DNA of 64,000 bases. Origin: Stemphylium vesicarium. Its lineage: Eukaryota > Ascomycota > Dothideomycetes > Pleosporales > Pleosporaceae. The number at the start of each line of letters is the position of its first letter. The first letter of the stretch is position 1. The notes under the pieces are model-generated. The model had not been told where the DNA came from. It was given only the letters and a program-made list of their open reading frames with translations, and searched no databases. A program made the translations under genes and the position numbers. Positions 42,759-54,563 of this stretch are shown in pieces. The DNA lies in the NCBI GenBank assembly GCA_004380135.1, contig QXCR01000038.1, forward strand, positions 124,001 through 188,000, in the 5' to 3' direction.

Positions 42759-45452
42759 TCAGGTCTTTGACGGAGAAGACTCCCTGGTGTGCTGGAAGAA
42801 TCTTCTCAGTCTGCTTCCAATGTTCTTCTTCTTCTTATCACGAGATGGCTCGCGATGTTCTGATTGTGGTCGCTGCTCGATTGAGAGCTTGCTGCGCTCA
42901 CTGTTTGTCGACGAAGATGTGCCCATCAGGCGAGACAGACTGGCAATGCTGGAACGCTTGCGGCGCCGTGACTCCATCTCGCTTGGGTCAGATGACAGGG
43001 ATGCTGTGCGGTCACCAAATCGACGTGGACTCGCGAGTGGGAAAGCGTTCTGCATGGCGCTGGTCATGGTTGACCTCGATGAAGTCAAAGATGGCACCTC
43101 GGTGGAAATGCGTACCTCAGGGCCAGGTTCTCCAAAGCGGGGAGATGGCATCACGGGGTAATCGGTCATGGACGAAGAGGCGGTGCCTCCCCGACCGGTA
43201 TCGAATGAAATCTGGCTAGATCGATAGTCTGGTGATGAGAAAGATGATGCAATGGTGTCGGGTGTCATCAGACTCTGCTCGTGAAGCGGAAGAGACAGAT
43301 TCATAACAGGCTGATGTTGCTTTGGCGAATCTTCAGTCGGCTGAGCGGTCACAGTGGAGTCGGAAGAGTGCGTAAGAGACGATGTTCTGGGCTCCTCGTG
43401 GTCTTCGACAACTTCAATAGGCTCAGATCCTTGAGTATGTTGGTTCTCGCTCTGCTCGACAGATGGGACTGCTTTGGGTGATAACTGCTCCGAAGAGTCG
43501 ACCTCATATGCTTTCGGCGTCCTCTTGAGACCAAGCCCGTCATTGAAGTTCCAGTTGATCCCAGATCCTTCCTGCTTTGAATCCGCTTCCACTACTGAAA
43601 TCTTTGGTTCTTCCGCCTCTGCAACGGGTGATTCTGGCTTTGCCTCTCTTATCGGAAGTGTCAAATCATCTTCAGGCTCTTCTTCTTCGAAAACGTCAGC
43701 CATGGGCGAAGCATTTGCAACAGCTGATGGACGGTTCTCGAAGGGGACCAGCTCAGGCGCACTCTCTGTCCTGCGATGCGAAGGTGCCATGCCGCTTGCG
43801 CTGTGCATAGCTCGCCTGTGTGCTGAAAATCCACGCTGGTTAGTTCGCGGACTCGTGCCATTGGGGGTGTTGAAGGGTCCGAGCGCAGCATCCAGATCGA
43901 TGACTGGGCTCATGATGTCGGAGTCAACACGCTTAAGCGGGCGAGGTTGCCACGACGCAATGTCAGTGTCCACCTTTGGTCGCATCGCAGGGGCGTCGGT
44001 AGGAGATACGATTGTGACAGTAGTGTCATCATCGAAATTGGGCTCGAAGTCGATTTCCTCTGACTCGTCCGACTCTTCAGCATCGATGACAATGTTTGGC
44101 GGTGGTGTTGGTGAGCGCACTTTCGATCTCTTGCTGTGCTTGCCCTTCCTGGTGATGATAGAGTTTGCCCAGGATTTGACTTTGCGTGGTTTGCGACCGC
44201 TCTTGCGCGAGGCAGACTTGGTCTTCTCGAGAGGCTCTGTCGATTCATCGTTCTCGGTTGATGGTGAAGGCAGAGGTGTATCGAAAGTCTTGGAAAGCGC
44301 CGGGTCGGATGCGCTGGTAGGTAGCGTAGAAACCGGGCATTCTGTTTGACGGGGATCCTTGTGGAAGAGACTCCGTCGCTTCGCTTGAACTTTTGGTGTA
44401 GGAGTAACGGGCGTAACTGGTGAGATGGCGGACATGGGCCGCTTGCGTTCGGGCACCTCACCGTTTAGGCGGCCACTTATGAACTTGTCCAATACCATTC
44501 CAGCTGTGCTTGGTCGGTCCTCATCCTCGACTGTATTTAGTGCGGGGCGTCCCGGTCGTGGAGGTGCGGGGGCACTGCCACTCACGATCGAGGAGAGGCT
44601 GTTTGCGGCGGAGTGACCACGGAGGGTCGACATTGAGGTCTCTGTCTCGGAAGAGATGGTGGAGAGCGGACGAATGGTCTCGATTCTATCGGAGAAAGTG
44701 ACACGAGCTCTGGATGGTGGCCGCGCAGCGTCATCGTCCTGAGTGTGCTCGCGCAACGATGGCTGAGAGACGGATCTGTTGAATTTGTGACCGAAGACGA
44801 ACTGGTTTCCCTCCGAGGGTGTGCTAGGTGCACTGCCTGTTGTTGGTAGCGGTGGTGGAGGAGCCGGAGGGTTCATGATGGTTGTGAGGTCGTGGGAAGA
44901 GATAGCACCCGACCGGCGGTGAGCATGTCCGCGGCGACCTGCCGGGGGACCAGGTCGCAATGTCGAGCTTGGAGCAGGCAGAACGTCCTCGCCCTTGGTA
45001 GGGCTGCTGCTCATCAGGGCATTACCGCCAGGTCGATTGTCTCCGCCAATGAACTCGCTTCCGCCCCGTTTGTGTCCATGCGCCGGCTTCGAGGGTGATA
45101 TCGGCACTGGTAGGGTGTTGGGTGACTGTGGTGGAGAAGGTTCTTTCGCTGGCTTGGGTGGTCCGGCAGGGTTGAAGGAAAAGTCGGGAAGTGCGTTGAT
45201 CGACTTTTGACGGTGGTGTGGCATGGATCCTCGGCGGCCAGCTGGATAGGCCTGTAATGACATTGGGCGCGAGGTCGTCGGCGCAGGATCTGAGCAAGCC
45301 GTGTCTGGGCCTCGCATGGGGAATGAGAACTCTGGGTTGGGGATCAGCTCAATGGGACCGGCATTTGAAGGCTGTCGTCGCTGGTATAGCGGTGAGCCAA
45401 TGCCGGACTGCGACTGTGTAGCGCGGTGTCGTGGCAGCGCAATTTGAGCCAT
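42759..45452 (-). CDS. Large Ser/Pro-rich disordered protein with HxRxxS sites
   Basis: An intronless 897-residue protein, rich in Ser, Pro, Thr and Arg. It resembles the conserved fungal family usually named 'cell wall proline rich protein', although no signal peptide or membrane segment is visible, so the name is misleading. Recognisable pieces: HHRQKS (79-84), HKRGGS (127-132) and HRRTES near 590, which fit the NDR/LATS kinase consensus HxRxxS; a poly-Pro run PPAPPPPLP near 195; a conserved basic patch RKVKSWANSIITRKGKHSKRSK near 435; acidic EESDESEEIDFEP; and a basic C-terminus with KKKKNIGSRLRRFF. It is most likely a cytoplasmic phospho-regulated scaffold in polarity or wall signalling; this is inference. 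Confidence 0.7.
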   Translation of the reverse strand: MAQIALPRHRATQSQSGIGSPLYQRRQPSNAGPIELIPNPEFSFPMRGPDTACSDPAPTTSRPMSLQAYPAGRRGSMPHHRQKSINALPDFSFNPAGPPKPAKEPSPPQSPNTLPVPISPSKPAHGHKRGGSEFIGGDNRPGGNALMSSSPTKGEDVLPAPSSTLRPGPPAGRRGHAHRRSGAISSHDLTTIMNPPAPPPPLPTTGSAPSTPSEGNQFVFGHKFNRSVSQPSLREHTQDDDAARPPSRARVTFSDRIETIRPLSTISSETETSMSTLRGHSAANSLSSIVSGSAPAPPRPGRPALNTVEDEDRPSTAGMVLDKFISGRLNGEVPERKRPMSAISPVTPVTPTPKVQAKRRSLFHKDPRQTECPVSTLPTSASDPALSKTFDTPLPSPSTENDESTEPLEKTKSASRKSGRKPRKVKSWANSIITRKGKHSKRSKVRSPTPPPNIVIDAEESDESEEIDFEPNFDDDTTVTIVSPTDAPAMRPKVDTDIASWQPRPLKRVDSDIMSPVIDLDAALGPFNTPNGTSPRTNQRGFSAHRRAMHSASGMAPSHRRTESAPELVPFENRPSAVANASPMADVFEEEEPEDDLTLPIREAKPESPVAEAEEPKISVVEADSKQEGSGINWNFNDGLGLKRTPKAYEVDSSEQLSPKAVPSVEQSENQHTQGSEPIEVVEDHEEPRTSSLTHSSDSTVTAQPTEDSPKQHQPVMNLSLPLHEQSLMTPDTIASSFSSPDYRSSQISFDTGRGGTASSSMTDYPVMPSPRFGEPGPEVRISTEVPSLTSSRSTMTSAMQNAFPLASPRRFGDRTASLSSDPSEMESRRRKRSSIASLSRLMGTSSSTNSERSKLSIEQRPQSEHREPSRDKKKKNIGSRLRRFFQHTRESSPSKT

Positions 45453-47891
45453 TGTCGGTTTATTAGCTGGCCTGGCTGACGCAGCAATGTGCGGTAATGG
45501 GGCTTGACGGGATTAGGAATGGTACCGCCAACGGACGTGCAGGACGATGGGCCGTCGGCAAGTGAGAAGGGGCGACGTGGGTGCCAGGTACAGCTTGCCG
45601 AATCCAGGTGGGCAGAATGTGGTTGGACCAGAGGTGCTGTCGAGGTGCTACAGGCGTGGGCACGGCGGGCGTGAGACGAAACAAGCGCTCACGAGGTACA
45701 GATGCTGGCGCGAATACTACTGACGCGAGACAGTCAGCACACGCATAAGCAGATTGCAGGCGGGTCCGGAACGGGATGCGAGGCAGGTGGTGTGCGTACA
45801 GGATGGCGCAAGGTAATGTTGGTGTTGGGTACGATGTTCGGTAGTCGGTCGGCTGCCGGTGGGAGTAGTTGGACGGAGTGAAGCCAGTACACCCAAGAAT
45901 TAAGGAATGACGGGGGGAAATGAGCGGACAGATGCCTAGAGTCGCCTCAATTAGTGTGAGTAACGACAATGGGCTCCAGAGAGGGATCGAGGGAGGGCGC
46001 GAGGAGGATGGCGGGGAGGTGTTGACGGTGAATAGGCGGAGTGGGTGAGAGACGAGCACCTGGGCAACTCGTCGCTTTTGTCAGTGGTTCCTTCCCAGGC
46101 TGCCTGCGCGCTAGTAGAGGCACGCCCGTGCACGACAGGGGATCCCCGGCTCGTGGCTTTACCCATGCTAATCGCTGTCTCCCTCCTCATTTCGCGCCTG
46201 ATCCACACGCGCTGCCCAGGTACCAGCCCGCTGCCAGCTATCAGCTTTTCCTTTTTCCTGTGTAGAGGGGGGCATCACAGGGACTACGGGATTGCGCAAC
46301 CTCCGTTTCACTTGCACTGCAATGTGCGCATTTGTGGATGATGGACGGCCGTATTTCTCAGCTTTTCCAACCCCCCCATCCCCACCCATCGCACGCCGAA
46401 CGGGCCTGTCGCTGTTTTGGATACGCTGGCTGCGCAGCAATGATGTAGCAGTTCCTCTCGGCTAGCCAATGCCTGCCGACCGTCTGCTAGAGCCAGGTCG
46501 AAGCTCCCTGCCTAGCCCCGTGTAGTTTGCCAGTTCCAAGTATTCGTTGCTACCGTGTCACTTGACTGGAGCAACGGGCCTGCTAACCTCAGGGAACGGT
46601 ATTATTGGCAGACATGGGGAACGATAAGTTTTGTCGTCGCTGGTCGCCCGGCTGCGGCCTCGCCGCCTGTTCCAAGGTCGCATGCGGCTCTCCTAGTGCC
46701 AGGTGCCCGTTGCTGCCGTGCAAAAGAGGCCTTACGCGCTACGAGACCCCTCCTCATTGAGGCGGCTGCACGCGATATGCATCCTCTTCGCTCCTTCTGT
46801 CCATCATCTCCCAGATCGTCTTGGCTACATGCCGCAAGCCGACCCTGCTCCACTATCATGTTCCCGCTGCCAGCGATCGGACAGCGCGGCTAAGAATCAA
46901 ATGGTAGCGTCACGCTTCCCGCTGCACCGCTACCGGCACTACAAGTCTCCACGCTTCCGATGCTCACCACCCGAACGTCCCGAGAAGCTCTCCCACACTC
47001 GGCCTCGACACATAAAAGATGGGCACTGAATGTTTCACAGTATCCGTACGCTGTGGGGCTGCTCCATCCGGGATGTATAGCCAAGCACGGATTTGATATG
47101 CGACTCGGGCCAATCGACTAAACTACACCCGTTTGATCCCAGAGCTATGCAGGGGCAGTGACGCCTCGCTATCCCCCTTTTGAACCACAACGGAAGCTCG
47201 TCCTCGCCGCCCATAAATAGTTGTCGCAGACGAAATGCGGAGATGCGGGATGGCGGAATGGCAGAATGGCAGAAAGGCAGAAATGTAGCTGTCGTTTGCC
47301 AGTCACCCAACTGTCCATGCTCATGAAAAAGGTAGAACGTTAACGCGTCCAGTGTCGCATCGCAGGGCGTCGGCTTCATTAAGAGGCGAAGGATGCACCC
47401 CTACCAAGCTGTGGTGCCGAACGACTTTGACGAATCTGGCGGAATGCGCATGCAAAGATAAAGGAGCAGACACATACACGCTTGCTGCAGCCATGCCGTG
47501 CACACAACCTTCGCTACATTACTGATAGCGCCCAGACTCGACCTTGAGGCGCATGAAGTTCAACGAGCGTCCGTGTCTCAAGCCGCCACAACGGGTTCCG
47601 CAGCCTGGCGCTTGTTACACCCGGTCTACATCTTTCCCTCTCTCAGTTTCTTCAATGTCTGAAAGTTTGTCTTCCCACCTTCGGAATCAGGATCAAGGTG
47701 ACTAAGGTCGACTCGTTCCTGCATGCGCAATCGCTCCATATCGCTGCATGTATAATGCAAATCCTTGCGACTTTTTCTTTAAAGAATTCTCCGTTCGTGC
47801 ACCTGCATGTGGAAATGACGACGTGTTGCCACGGGCGCGCTTTGAAGTTCGTGCCTCGAGGACTTGCTCGGCGTCTTCATTCAAGTATCCC
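45453..47891. other. Gene-free region, 5' side of the Ser/Pro-rich gene
   Basis: 2.4 kb of GC-moderate sequence. Short overlapping frames on all strands, none with a domain. A small tandem cagaa(t/a)gg-like stretch lies near 47250-47285. I see nothing else. Confidence 0.4.
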
Positions 47892-47966
47892 GTCCACCCT
47901 CTGCCAGGTCCACCCTCTGCCAGGTCCACCCTCTGCCAGGTCCACCCTCTGCCAGGTCCACCCTCC
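47892..47966. repeat. 16-bp minisatellite, 4 full units plus a partial
   Basis: Unit GTCCACCCTCTGCCAG repeated perfectly four times (47892-47955) with a partial fifth. It lies in a gene-poor stretch. Confidence 0.9.
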
Positions 47967-50900
47967 AGATCTCTATTACCTCCGACGTCATGAACATGGA
48001 GTACCATGTCTCCCGCCTTCTGCATCATCTCAAGTGATCTCCAGGGTCTATCTATTCTCGGCGCAATACGCCGAAAAAGGTCCCGCAAAATTTGCCCATC
48101 ATCATTTTTTTCACGATCCACCTCTTCTTGCCGGTTTGCAAGCAAAACTGCAATCGCCAAGAAGTCTTAGATGAGCGTGTTTACGCGGGTACGATGACAA
48201 GAATCGTGAGACAAGGCCGACAGTCACACGAACTACTGTGCCGTCCGGTACCAAGAATCCGATCTGTGGAGCGTAGTGCACGCAACGGCTTCACTTGTGA
48301 CCTACATCGCGGTGGTGGATCTGCACCGGCAAACTTTAACATCAGCTTGCTTTTCCGGGCGCGACCAGCGGTGAAGACAGTCAGATGGTGCAACGGATAC
48401 TGTACCCTGTATTTAACAGCACCTCTGATGGCAGCAAATAACTTGTTCAATGGATACGCCGACACACCCGGAGATGTGTCCTGTTGATCCTGATTCTCGC
48501 GCAAGCGCTGTGGTATACGAGTTTTGGCTTTGCACCGCCACCGTGCTGCTCCACATGTCGCAAAACCCTCCGCGGCAAATCTTTGGTTTTCATGCGCCTG
48601 CCGGCCGGCCGTCCACCTGCATCCAAACCTTCCGCTGGTGTCCGCTGACGTTACGTGTCAGTGTCAGAGCAGCAAATCGTCAACAACGGCTTCCATGACG
48701 CGGCTCTACCAAACTCCGTCCAGGGGGAAAACGTCGCTGACCGAAGAATTGAGCAACGGTTGTGCCTTCGGCCGTCCGTCCTCCCTGTCCTTGGTTACTT
48801 CAATTCCTGGATACATTGTTTGCAATCGCAAGGTTGCGAGGCGTGCAAATGCACAAAATTGCGAATCTCGTTTCATGTCTGTTTTGATTCCTCAGGAACG
48901 ACGAGATTGCCAATTTCCGGCTTCTATTTTGCCCTGTTCCCAAAAAGGGGAAGCGCCACGAGCATTTTCACTATTCTGGCCAATGGTAGCCAAGAAGCCA
49001 CAGCTGCGCCCCAAATGCTCGCGTGCCACCTGGCCATTGCCCTCCCGCACCACAGACAAACATCAGGCCCAAGCACGATGAGGTGTACTTCTTATTGTTT
49101 TTCCTTCTTCGTCATGATGGCTGCAGGGCTCGTCGCCGGCTTGACGTGGCCGCGACGCGACAACAAAGAGCCAAATCTGGGAGATTGCGCTGCTAGGTGG
49201 GTCTGTTAATTTGCCCTACCAACCCTGTGTACGCGAACACTCTCACAACCCAGCCATCCACCGGTCTGTATGTGTGCTGTCGGGACCCGCAGAGCCGCAC
49301 ACTCGAGTTACAGACAGCCAACCACACACTGTCCCAACAAAAGACACTTCATCAAGCTGGGAACCACTCGGAAATTCTGCCAGCACAGGATCGACGGTAG
49401 TTCGTCGTCGTATGCTCGCTCTAGATCTGTAATGCTGCTCGCTTGTTCAGAGGTCTAGGCCACCTTTTCCCCGGACGAACCAAATGCCCCAACCCCACTC
49501 TCAGGTACCGATTCTGAAACAATGCCATCATGTCCCGCCAGCTCCAGACCGCGTCAAAAGAAACGGATTGGCATCTTCTCTAAAGATGATTGTTGGCGGT
49601 GAATGACCGTCTCACATCTGCCAACTGGCCTACCAAAGTCAGAAAGAGCTGAGCTCATAAGGTTTAGCAGGCCAGGCACGAGGTCAGCACTTGCGCTGCC
49701 ATCTCCCGAGCAGCAGGCTTTGACAGGCCAATCTAGACTGCATCGCGATAGCTTCTGCTCTTGATACCGACGGGTTTTGGGGTCTGCGAATCCATGGCAA
49801 CAAGTCGTTCCGCCTGGATACCCCAAGTTTATCCAAGTCACGAGCTGTCACGGCTGGCTAAGCAACGCCGGACCACCACGCCACGTCGCGATAACGTTTG
49901 TGGCCCTCCACCTAACAACGGAGTCGCCGTCGCATCCTGCGAATCCGTTATACAGTTGCCCCATTGGCCAAATGCAACGCTCAACGCGGTCAAGCGGTGT
50001 CTCATATGCCCATACTATGCCGCTTAAGAGGCAAGGCGGCCTGCGATAAGCTGCACAGATACTCAAGCGACAGTCCAGCTTCATCACCTGAGGTCACACG
50101 TTATGCAAGGGCAATCAAGCCGGATCCGCGCAGAGGCTTCGCTCACTCAGCACCACGTTTCGTACTACGTCTGACGGTTTGCTTGATATCACCTACTCCA
50201 TGTGCATCGATAATCACAAGTATGCATGCTGGCTTTCTGCCCTGCCTGTGCAACAAAAACTCGTCAACAATCGTCTCATGTAAATGATGCCCATGAAGTT
50301 GGTATGCGTCCGGTCAACTCTCAACCCCGTATTTTGGGAGGATCCCCGCAAGCTGCCGATGCTGCAGCTTCTTTAGTGCATGCGAACCGCGATCTTCAGT
50401 TCTTGGTGGAGGGTGGGTCTTCTGCTCTATTGGGCCAGTTTGCCCCTTGCGTCAACTCTTGGCTGGAGGGTGTTGATCAACAGGCCCAACGAGACGTCCT
50501 CTGGGACAATCTTTCGCTCAGATAAAGACTCTCGGGTATCAGAATGGAGTACAGGCGACTTCGGCTGCGTTGCGAGAGCATGATTAAACGTATAGCGGTC
50601 ACGGAATGCATGATGGGAAGCAAGCTTCATGTGCTTCCGCGTTAGCCTAGTCATGCAAGAGTCCGGTTGTGCAAAAGCAAGCACATTTCTACGCGATGGT
50701 GGCTGACAACTCCCCTCAGACGATACCAGAGCATGAGGACGTCGGCACGATTCCAGCGAGATAGCCGTACATGTACCAGACGCCCCATCAGGACTGGAAA
50801 GCTTCCCGAGCGCCGCAGCCTTGGAACTATATGCACGTAGCTCTCTGTGTGCTTCCCACGGGATGATAAACGAGCAGGATTGCGGCACAGCAAACTTACC

Positions 50901-52312
50901 TGCTATCGATAACACTAAACCGCAAGTTTAAGTTTCCCGGCTATAGCCACAACCAGTCAAGATCAGTGTCCACGAGACTCGTTCCTGAGGGCGTGGGCGA
51001 AAAACGCCACCAACCGCCGTATTGCTGACTGCCGCGCAGGCTTAGGCACGCAATTGTCTGCGTGGAATGAGCAAGTATGGACGCCTTGCAGAGATGGCAC
51101 CCACATGCATATCGAGGTTGGAAGCGCTAATGCGTGATTCGACGGCCATTCACAACATGTGAGCTGGCGCTCGACGTGCTACTGTAACCGAGGGTGCTAA
51201 CACGGGGATAGCGCTACTTGGTGATAGACGCGGCTTCACCAGGAACGGTAAGCTCACTCTAGCTGATCAACACTGGTAGTCCGTGACGCTAGATGCTGAT
51301 ACGAAGACTCTTGAGCACGAAGGGGGTGCGCTGAAACTGTACGGCACGGCTGGGGTTTCGTTCGATGATCACACGGGGTACATATATTGGTGGAAGGTGC
51401 TCGCAACCTGCACCAAGGCGAAGCGCCCTTCTCTCTCAACAGATGCAATGCAAGGGCAAACCGGCATCTCCCTTACGCATCGCTAGGTTGAACGGCTATT
51501 CTCATCGCTTGCTCCCGCCGAGGTCCGCGCGTCTAGCTGAATATCATGTTCCCAGCTACCACCTGGTTGGGACTAAGGATGAAAGTCTGGCTATTCAGGG
51601 AACCTCGTTAGTCTGGCAAGAGAGCCGAGTGACCAAAATCACAGAAACACATTCTCAAATGCCGTAAAACCCTCAGCCGCCTTCCACTCGGAACTCTGGT
51701 TTCTTATAGTTAGGCTTTAGCAACTCTAGTATACTGAACATGACAGCGTTCTTTGGTTCTCGCTGAGCCATTCGTAACTACTTGAACAAACTGGGCAGTC
51801 AAGCCGACGAGTCGGTAACTCACTTCGTCAGAATTCGAAATTTGAGCAAGGGCGTAGAAACTTTATTACTCCAATGCGGCATCATGGATAAAAGGCAACG
51901 TATACGGCAAGACCATTTCCATCAATCTCACTGTCTTTGTGGAGGACGCGCATCTACAATCTTCTTATCCCAGATGTCATTTTCTTTGTTGCCCTACGGT
52001 TCTTTTACACTCCTTACTCTTTTTCATCATCGTAAAACTATGACAAAAAGCTTTGCCTATACATCAGAAGATCATGTTTTTTTTGAGTCCTTTGTGTAGA
52101 TGTAATAAGAAGGTAAAGGCTTAGGTCACCTCAACTAGACACGCTACATAGTAAAAATCCAGCATGGAAAAGAAGAAATGAATTCTTCGCCCTCTCCATC
52201 TCTTCCTCGCATATCGCCTTATTTCTCTACTCCAAAACACGCACGCATGTCCCATGTCCATCTCACTCCCCATCTACACTTGAATCTCCTCCCTTTCTCC
52301 TTTCTCAACCAT
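47967..52312. other. Gene desert
   Basis: 4.3 kb with no gene I can defend. The longest frames (about 150-185 codons near 48524-49209) overlap one another in different frames and contain no motif. No TIRs, LTRs or tRNA boxes were found by eye. It may be old, heavily mutated repeat DNA, but I see no direct proof. Confidence 0.4.
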
Positions 52313-52552
52313 CTAATTCGGAAACCCACACTCCGCACACCTCAATCCCCTGCCCATAGACGTTATTTCAGGGAAAGGTAGCGTACAAGAACAATGCCAG
52401 CACTGCCCGAAACCCTGAGCTTCATCTTCGCTTTCGCTGTTGGTATCATCATCACTAGCTATATCTTCGTTATGGGATTTGTAGGGGATTAGGAGGGCGT
52501 GTTCGCTCGTGCTGTCTTTGGTGTTAGGGTGAGTGAAGGCGCGAGGTGGCAT
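52313..52552 (-). CDS. Small zinc-ribbon-like protein
   Basis: 79 residues from ATG 52552. A run ending TATCTCAG just upstream of the ATG looks like an intron acceptor, so a 5' UTR intron or an upstream coding exon is possible. The central part is acidic and Ser-rich (SDDDTNSESEDE). The C-terminus carries C-x2-C-x-C (CWHCSC) and C-x2-C (CAEC), enough for one zinc ribbon, ending GFPN. Such tiny acidic zinc-ribbon proteins are common in fungi and unassigned. It lies 0.7 kb from another small Cys-rich zinc-type gene in the same orientation. The gene call is moderate; the function is unknown. Confidence 0.5.
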   Translation of the reverse strand: MPPRAFTHPNTKDSTSEHALLIPYKSHNEDIASDDDTNSESEDEAQGFGQCWHCSCTLPFPEITSMGRGLRCAECGFPN

Positions 52553-53280
52553 ATCTGAGATACGCGTTGAACAGTAAAATAACAAGGATATTATAAGTTC
52601 TGCAGGGCTTGGCGGTCTTTGAGGCGCAAGAGAAGGTTTCTTATCAGCTGGATATGACAAGCTTGGTTATAGTGGGCAAGAGTGTGATATGGACTGAGTA
52701 TATTGCATGCTGTTGCACTGTAATCCTATAGCTTGATGAGATCTTGATCACGAATTTGGTTTTCTTGTGGATGTGAATGCTTGTTTCCTTGAATGAATCC
52801 TGTGGCATTAGATTTCAAAGCAAGGCTACATCTTTCCTAGGGAAGAATTTGAGAACATGTGATACCCCCTTGCTAATTCTTCACTTCTACTTCTTCAACG
52901 TATCCACGTCACAGTTACACTGTGTATGACCGTGCATGTATCGTTATGATAAATGTATGTTTGCAGCGCAACGAAATCTTCGCGGTGAATGTTTCATGAC
53001 AGGGTACGTCAATGTTCGGTTCCCATTGTTTCGAAACGACTTGTACTCTAGCGATTGCTTGCAGGGAACTAGCAAGGTACGCAGCATCCCGACTAGCTTC
53101 ACGACCTTCTCCATCTACGATGGGCATTCAACATGAATCAGCACTCGTCTTTGGCACCAACCGCAAACGTAACTCATCATCATCATCAGCCTCATCACCC
53201 ATCACCAAAGAACACCAGACAATCAAGAAAACACTCGAACCCCATCGCCATCGCTATCGCCAGCAAATCCTTTAACATTA

Positions 53281-53526
53281 CTATTCTATCCCCGTTTCAT
53301 TACAATCCCAGCAGTTGATCCAGACAGTAACCACACCTCTCCCTCTACACGCGCCACACGGTACCGTATCGCCGTCTCCATCCTCCACTCTCCCATTTCC
53401 ATCGCATTCGCTGCAGTCTTCGTCGTGGTTGGCTCCGCCATGGCCCCTACAGCTAGAACAAACTACATCTTCGTTCTTCTCGACGATGGATCCGCTGCCT
53501 GGAAGCGGGTAGTTGGGGTAGGTCAT
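53281..53526 (-). CDS. Small DnaJ-type CxxCxGxG zinc-finger protein without J domain
   Basis: An intronless 81-residue protein from ATG 53526. Four motifs of the DnaJ cysteine-rich region follow one another: CSSCRGHG (23-30), CSECDGNG (38-45), CGACRGRG (57-64) and CWDCNETG (72-79). They would bind two zinc ions. There is no J domain, no Gly/Phe region and no C-terminal substrate domain, so it is a stand-alone zinc module, like plant BSD2-type disulphide/chaperone factors. A role in holding unfolded client or in redox is possible. The fourth motif keeps both Cys but has ETG where GxG is expected. A (GAA)n tract starts about 50 bp upstream of its ATG. Confidence 0.7.
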   Translation of the reverse strand: MTYPNYPLPGSGSIVEKNEDVVCSSCRGHGGANHDEDCSECDGNGRVEDGDGDTVPCGACRGRGVVTVWINCWDCNETGIE

Positions 53527-53574
53527 CTTTGGCAGTGGGTCTTGGGTGAGATTAGTGGGTGATGATGAAGGAAG

Positions 53575-53644
53575 GAAGAAGAAGAAGAAGAAGAAGAAGA
53601 AGAAGAAGAAGAAGAAGAAGAAGAAGAAGAAGAAGAAGAAGAAG
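53575..53644. repeat. (GAA)n microsatellite
   Basis: About 70 bp of nearly perfect GAA/AGA repeats (some 23 units) in the upstream region of the DnaJ-zinc-finger gene. Confidence 0.95.
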
Positions 53645-54563
53645 GGAGCGATAAGGGAGGGGGCGGGTAGGATGGAGACTGGAGAGCACGCACGAGACAG
53701 GAGTTTAGCATATGGTTAGGGGGAGAGGGTATATGGTATTTAGGGAGGGGAAATGATGGGATAAGGCTTTTGGGAGGAAGTTTGGGTTAGGGACAAGTTC
53801 TACTTTGCGGGGCTTATATGCTGGGGAGTGGTAAGGCTATGAGACTATGAGGCTACAAGGCTATTAGTAATAGATTAAGAAGGCAACAAAGCAACAGTCC
53901 AGCGCGCATACAAGATACATCATCAACCATTCGCTAGGACCGACTCTTCCTAATGGTGCCAGGACCACCCCAAGACTTTACCTCCAGTCAATGAGGTGGA
54001 GAAGAAAGGTTACACAGCATCAACCAAGCGAACGCGGCTGTTGGCTCGGGTACATTATTCCCTCATGGAAACACGCCCTTCTTCACTCGCTGCTTATAAT
54101 AGACTACCCGGATTTGCCATGGTTTTGCTATCCAGCTTTCCATGTCTCCCTATCCTTATCACTCTTCAAAAACTTCCAGCAGGAACACTGCAGGCCGGAC
54201 AATTCAGCGCCCCGCCCCGGTACCCCAGATTAGCTGCGACGAGTGGCTGACGGCACAATGCGCAGATTGGGCCATTGGTACTTTGTTTCCCGCTCCCCTT
54301 TTCCCGTTCCTTTCCCTGCTGTGGTGTTTTGTTGTTCTTTTGGTTCTTGGACATTTTTTGATCCAATTTCCTTTCTTAGTGTAGTGGAAATGTTGGTAGC
54401 GGTGTTGGCTTGGTTGGTGTAAAAAGCTGAGAGGAAGATGGTATGTTGGATGGGCTTTTATATTTGACTGCTTCAATGTTCTATTATGGATTTATTCACT
54501 ATGCTCTCTCGTATGATGTGTGCCCTGTTTGTCTCTTCCCCGGGCGACGATGTTGATGGCAGT
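53645..54563. other. Intergenic
   Basis: About 0.9 kb. Purine-rich at the left end (gggagggg/gaggcta runs near 53720-53870), otherwise unremarkable. No gene supported. Confidence 0.4.

Noticed and set aside
48524..49209. Two overlapping plus-strand frames of about 185 codons
   Set aside because: Different frames of the same DNA, no domain, no intron structure and no codon bias that I could see.
45453..52312. LTR retrotransposon remains in the gene desert
   Set aside because: No direct long repeats, primer-binding site, polypurine tract or reverse-transcriptase motif was recognised by eye.
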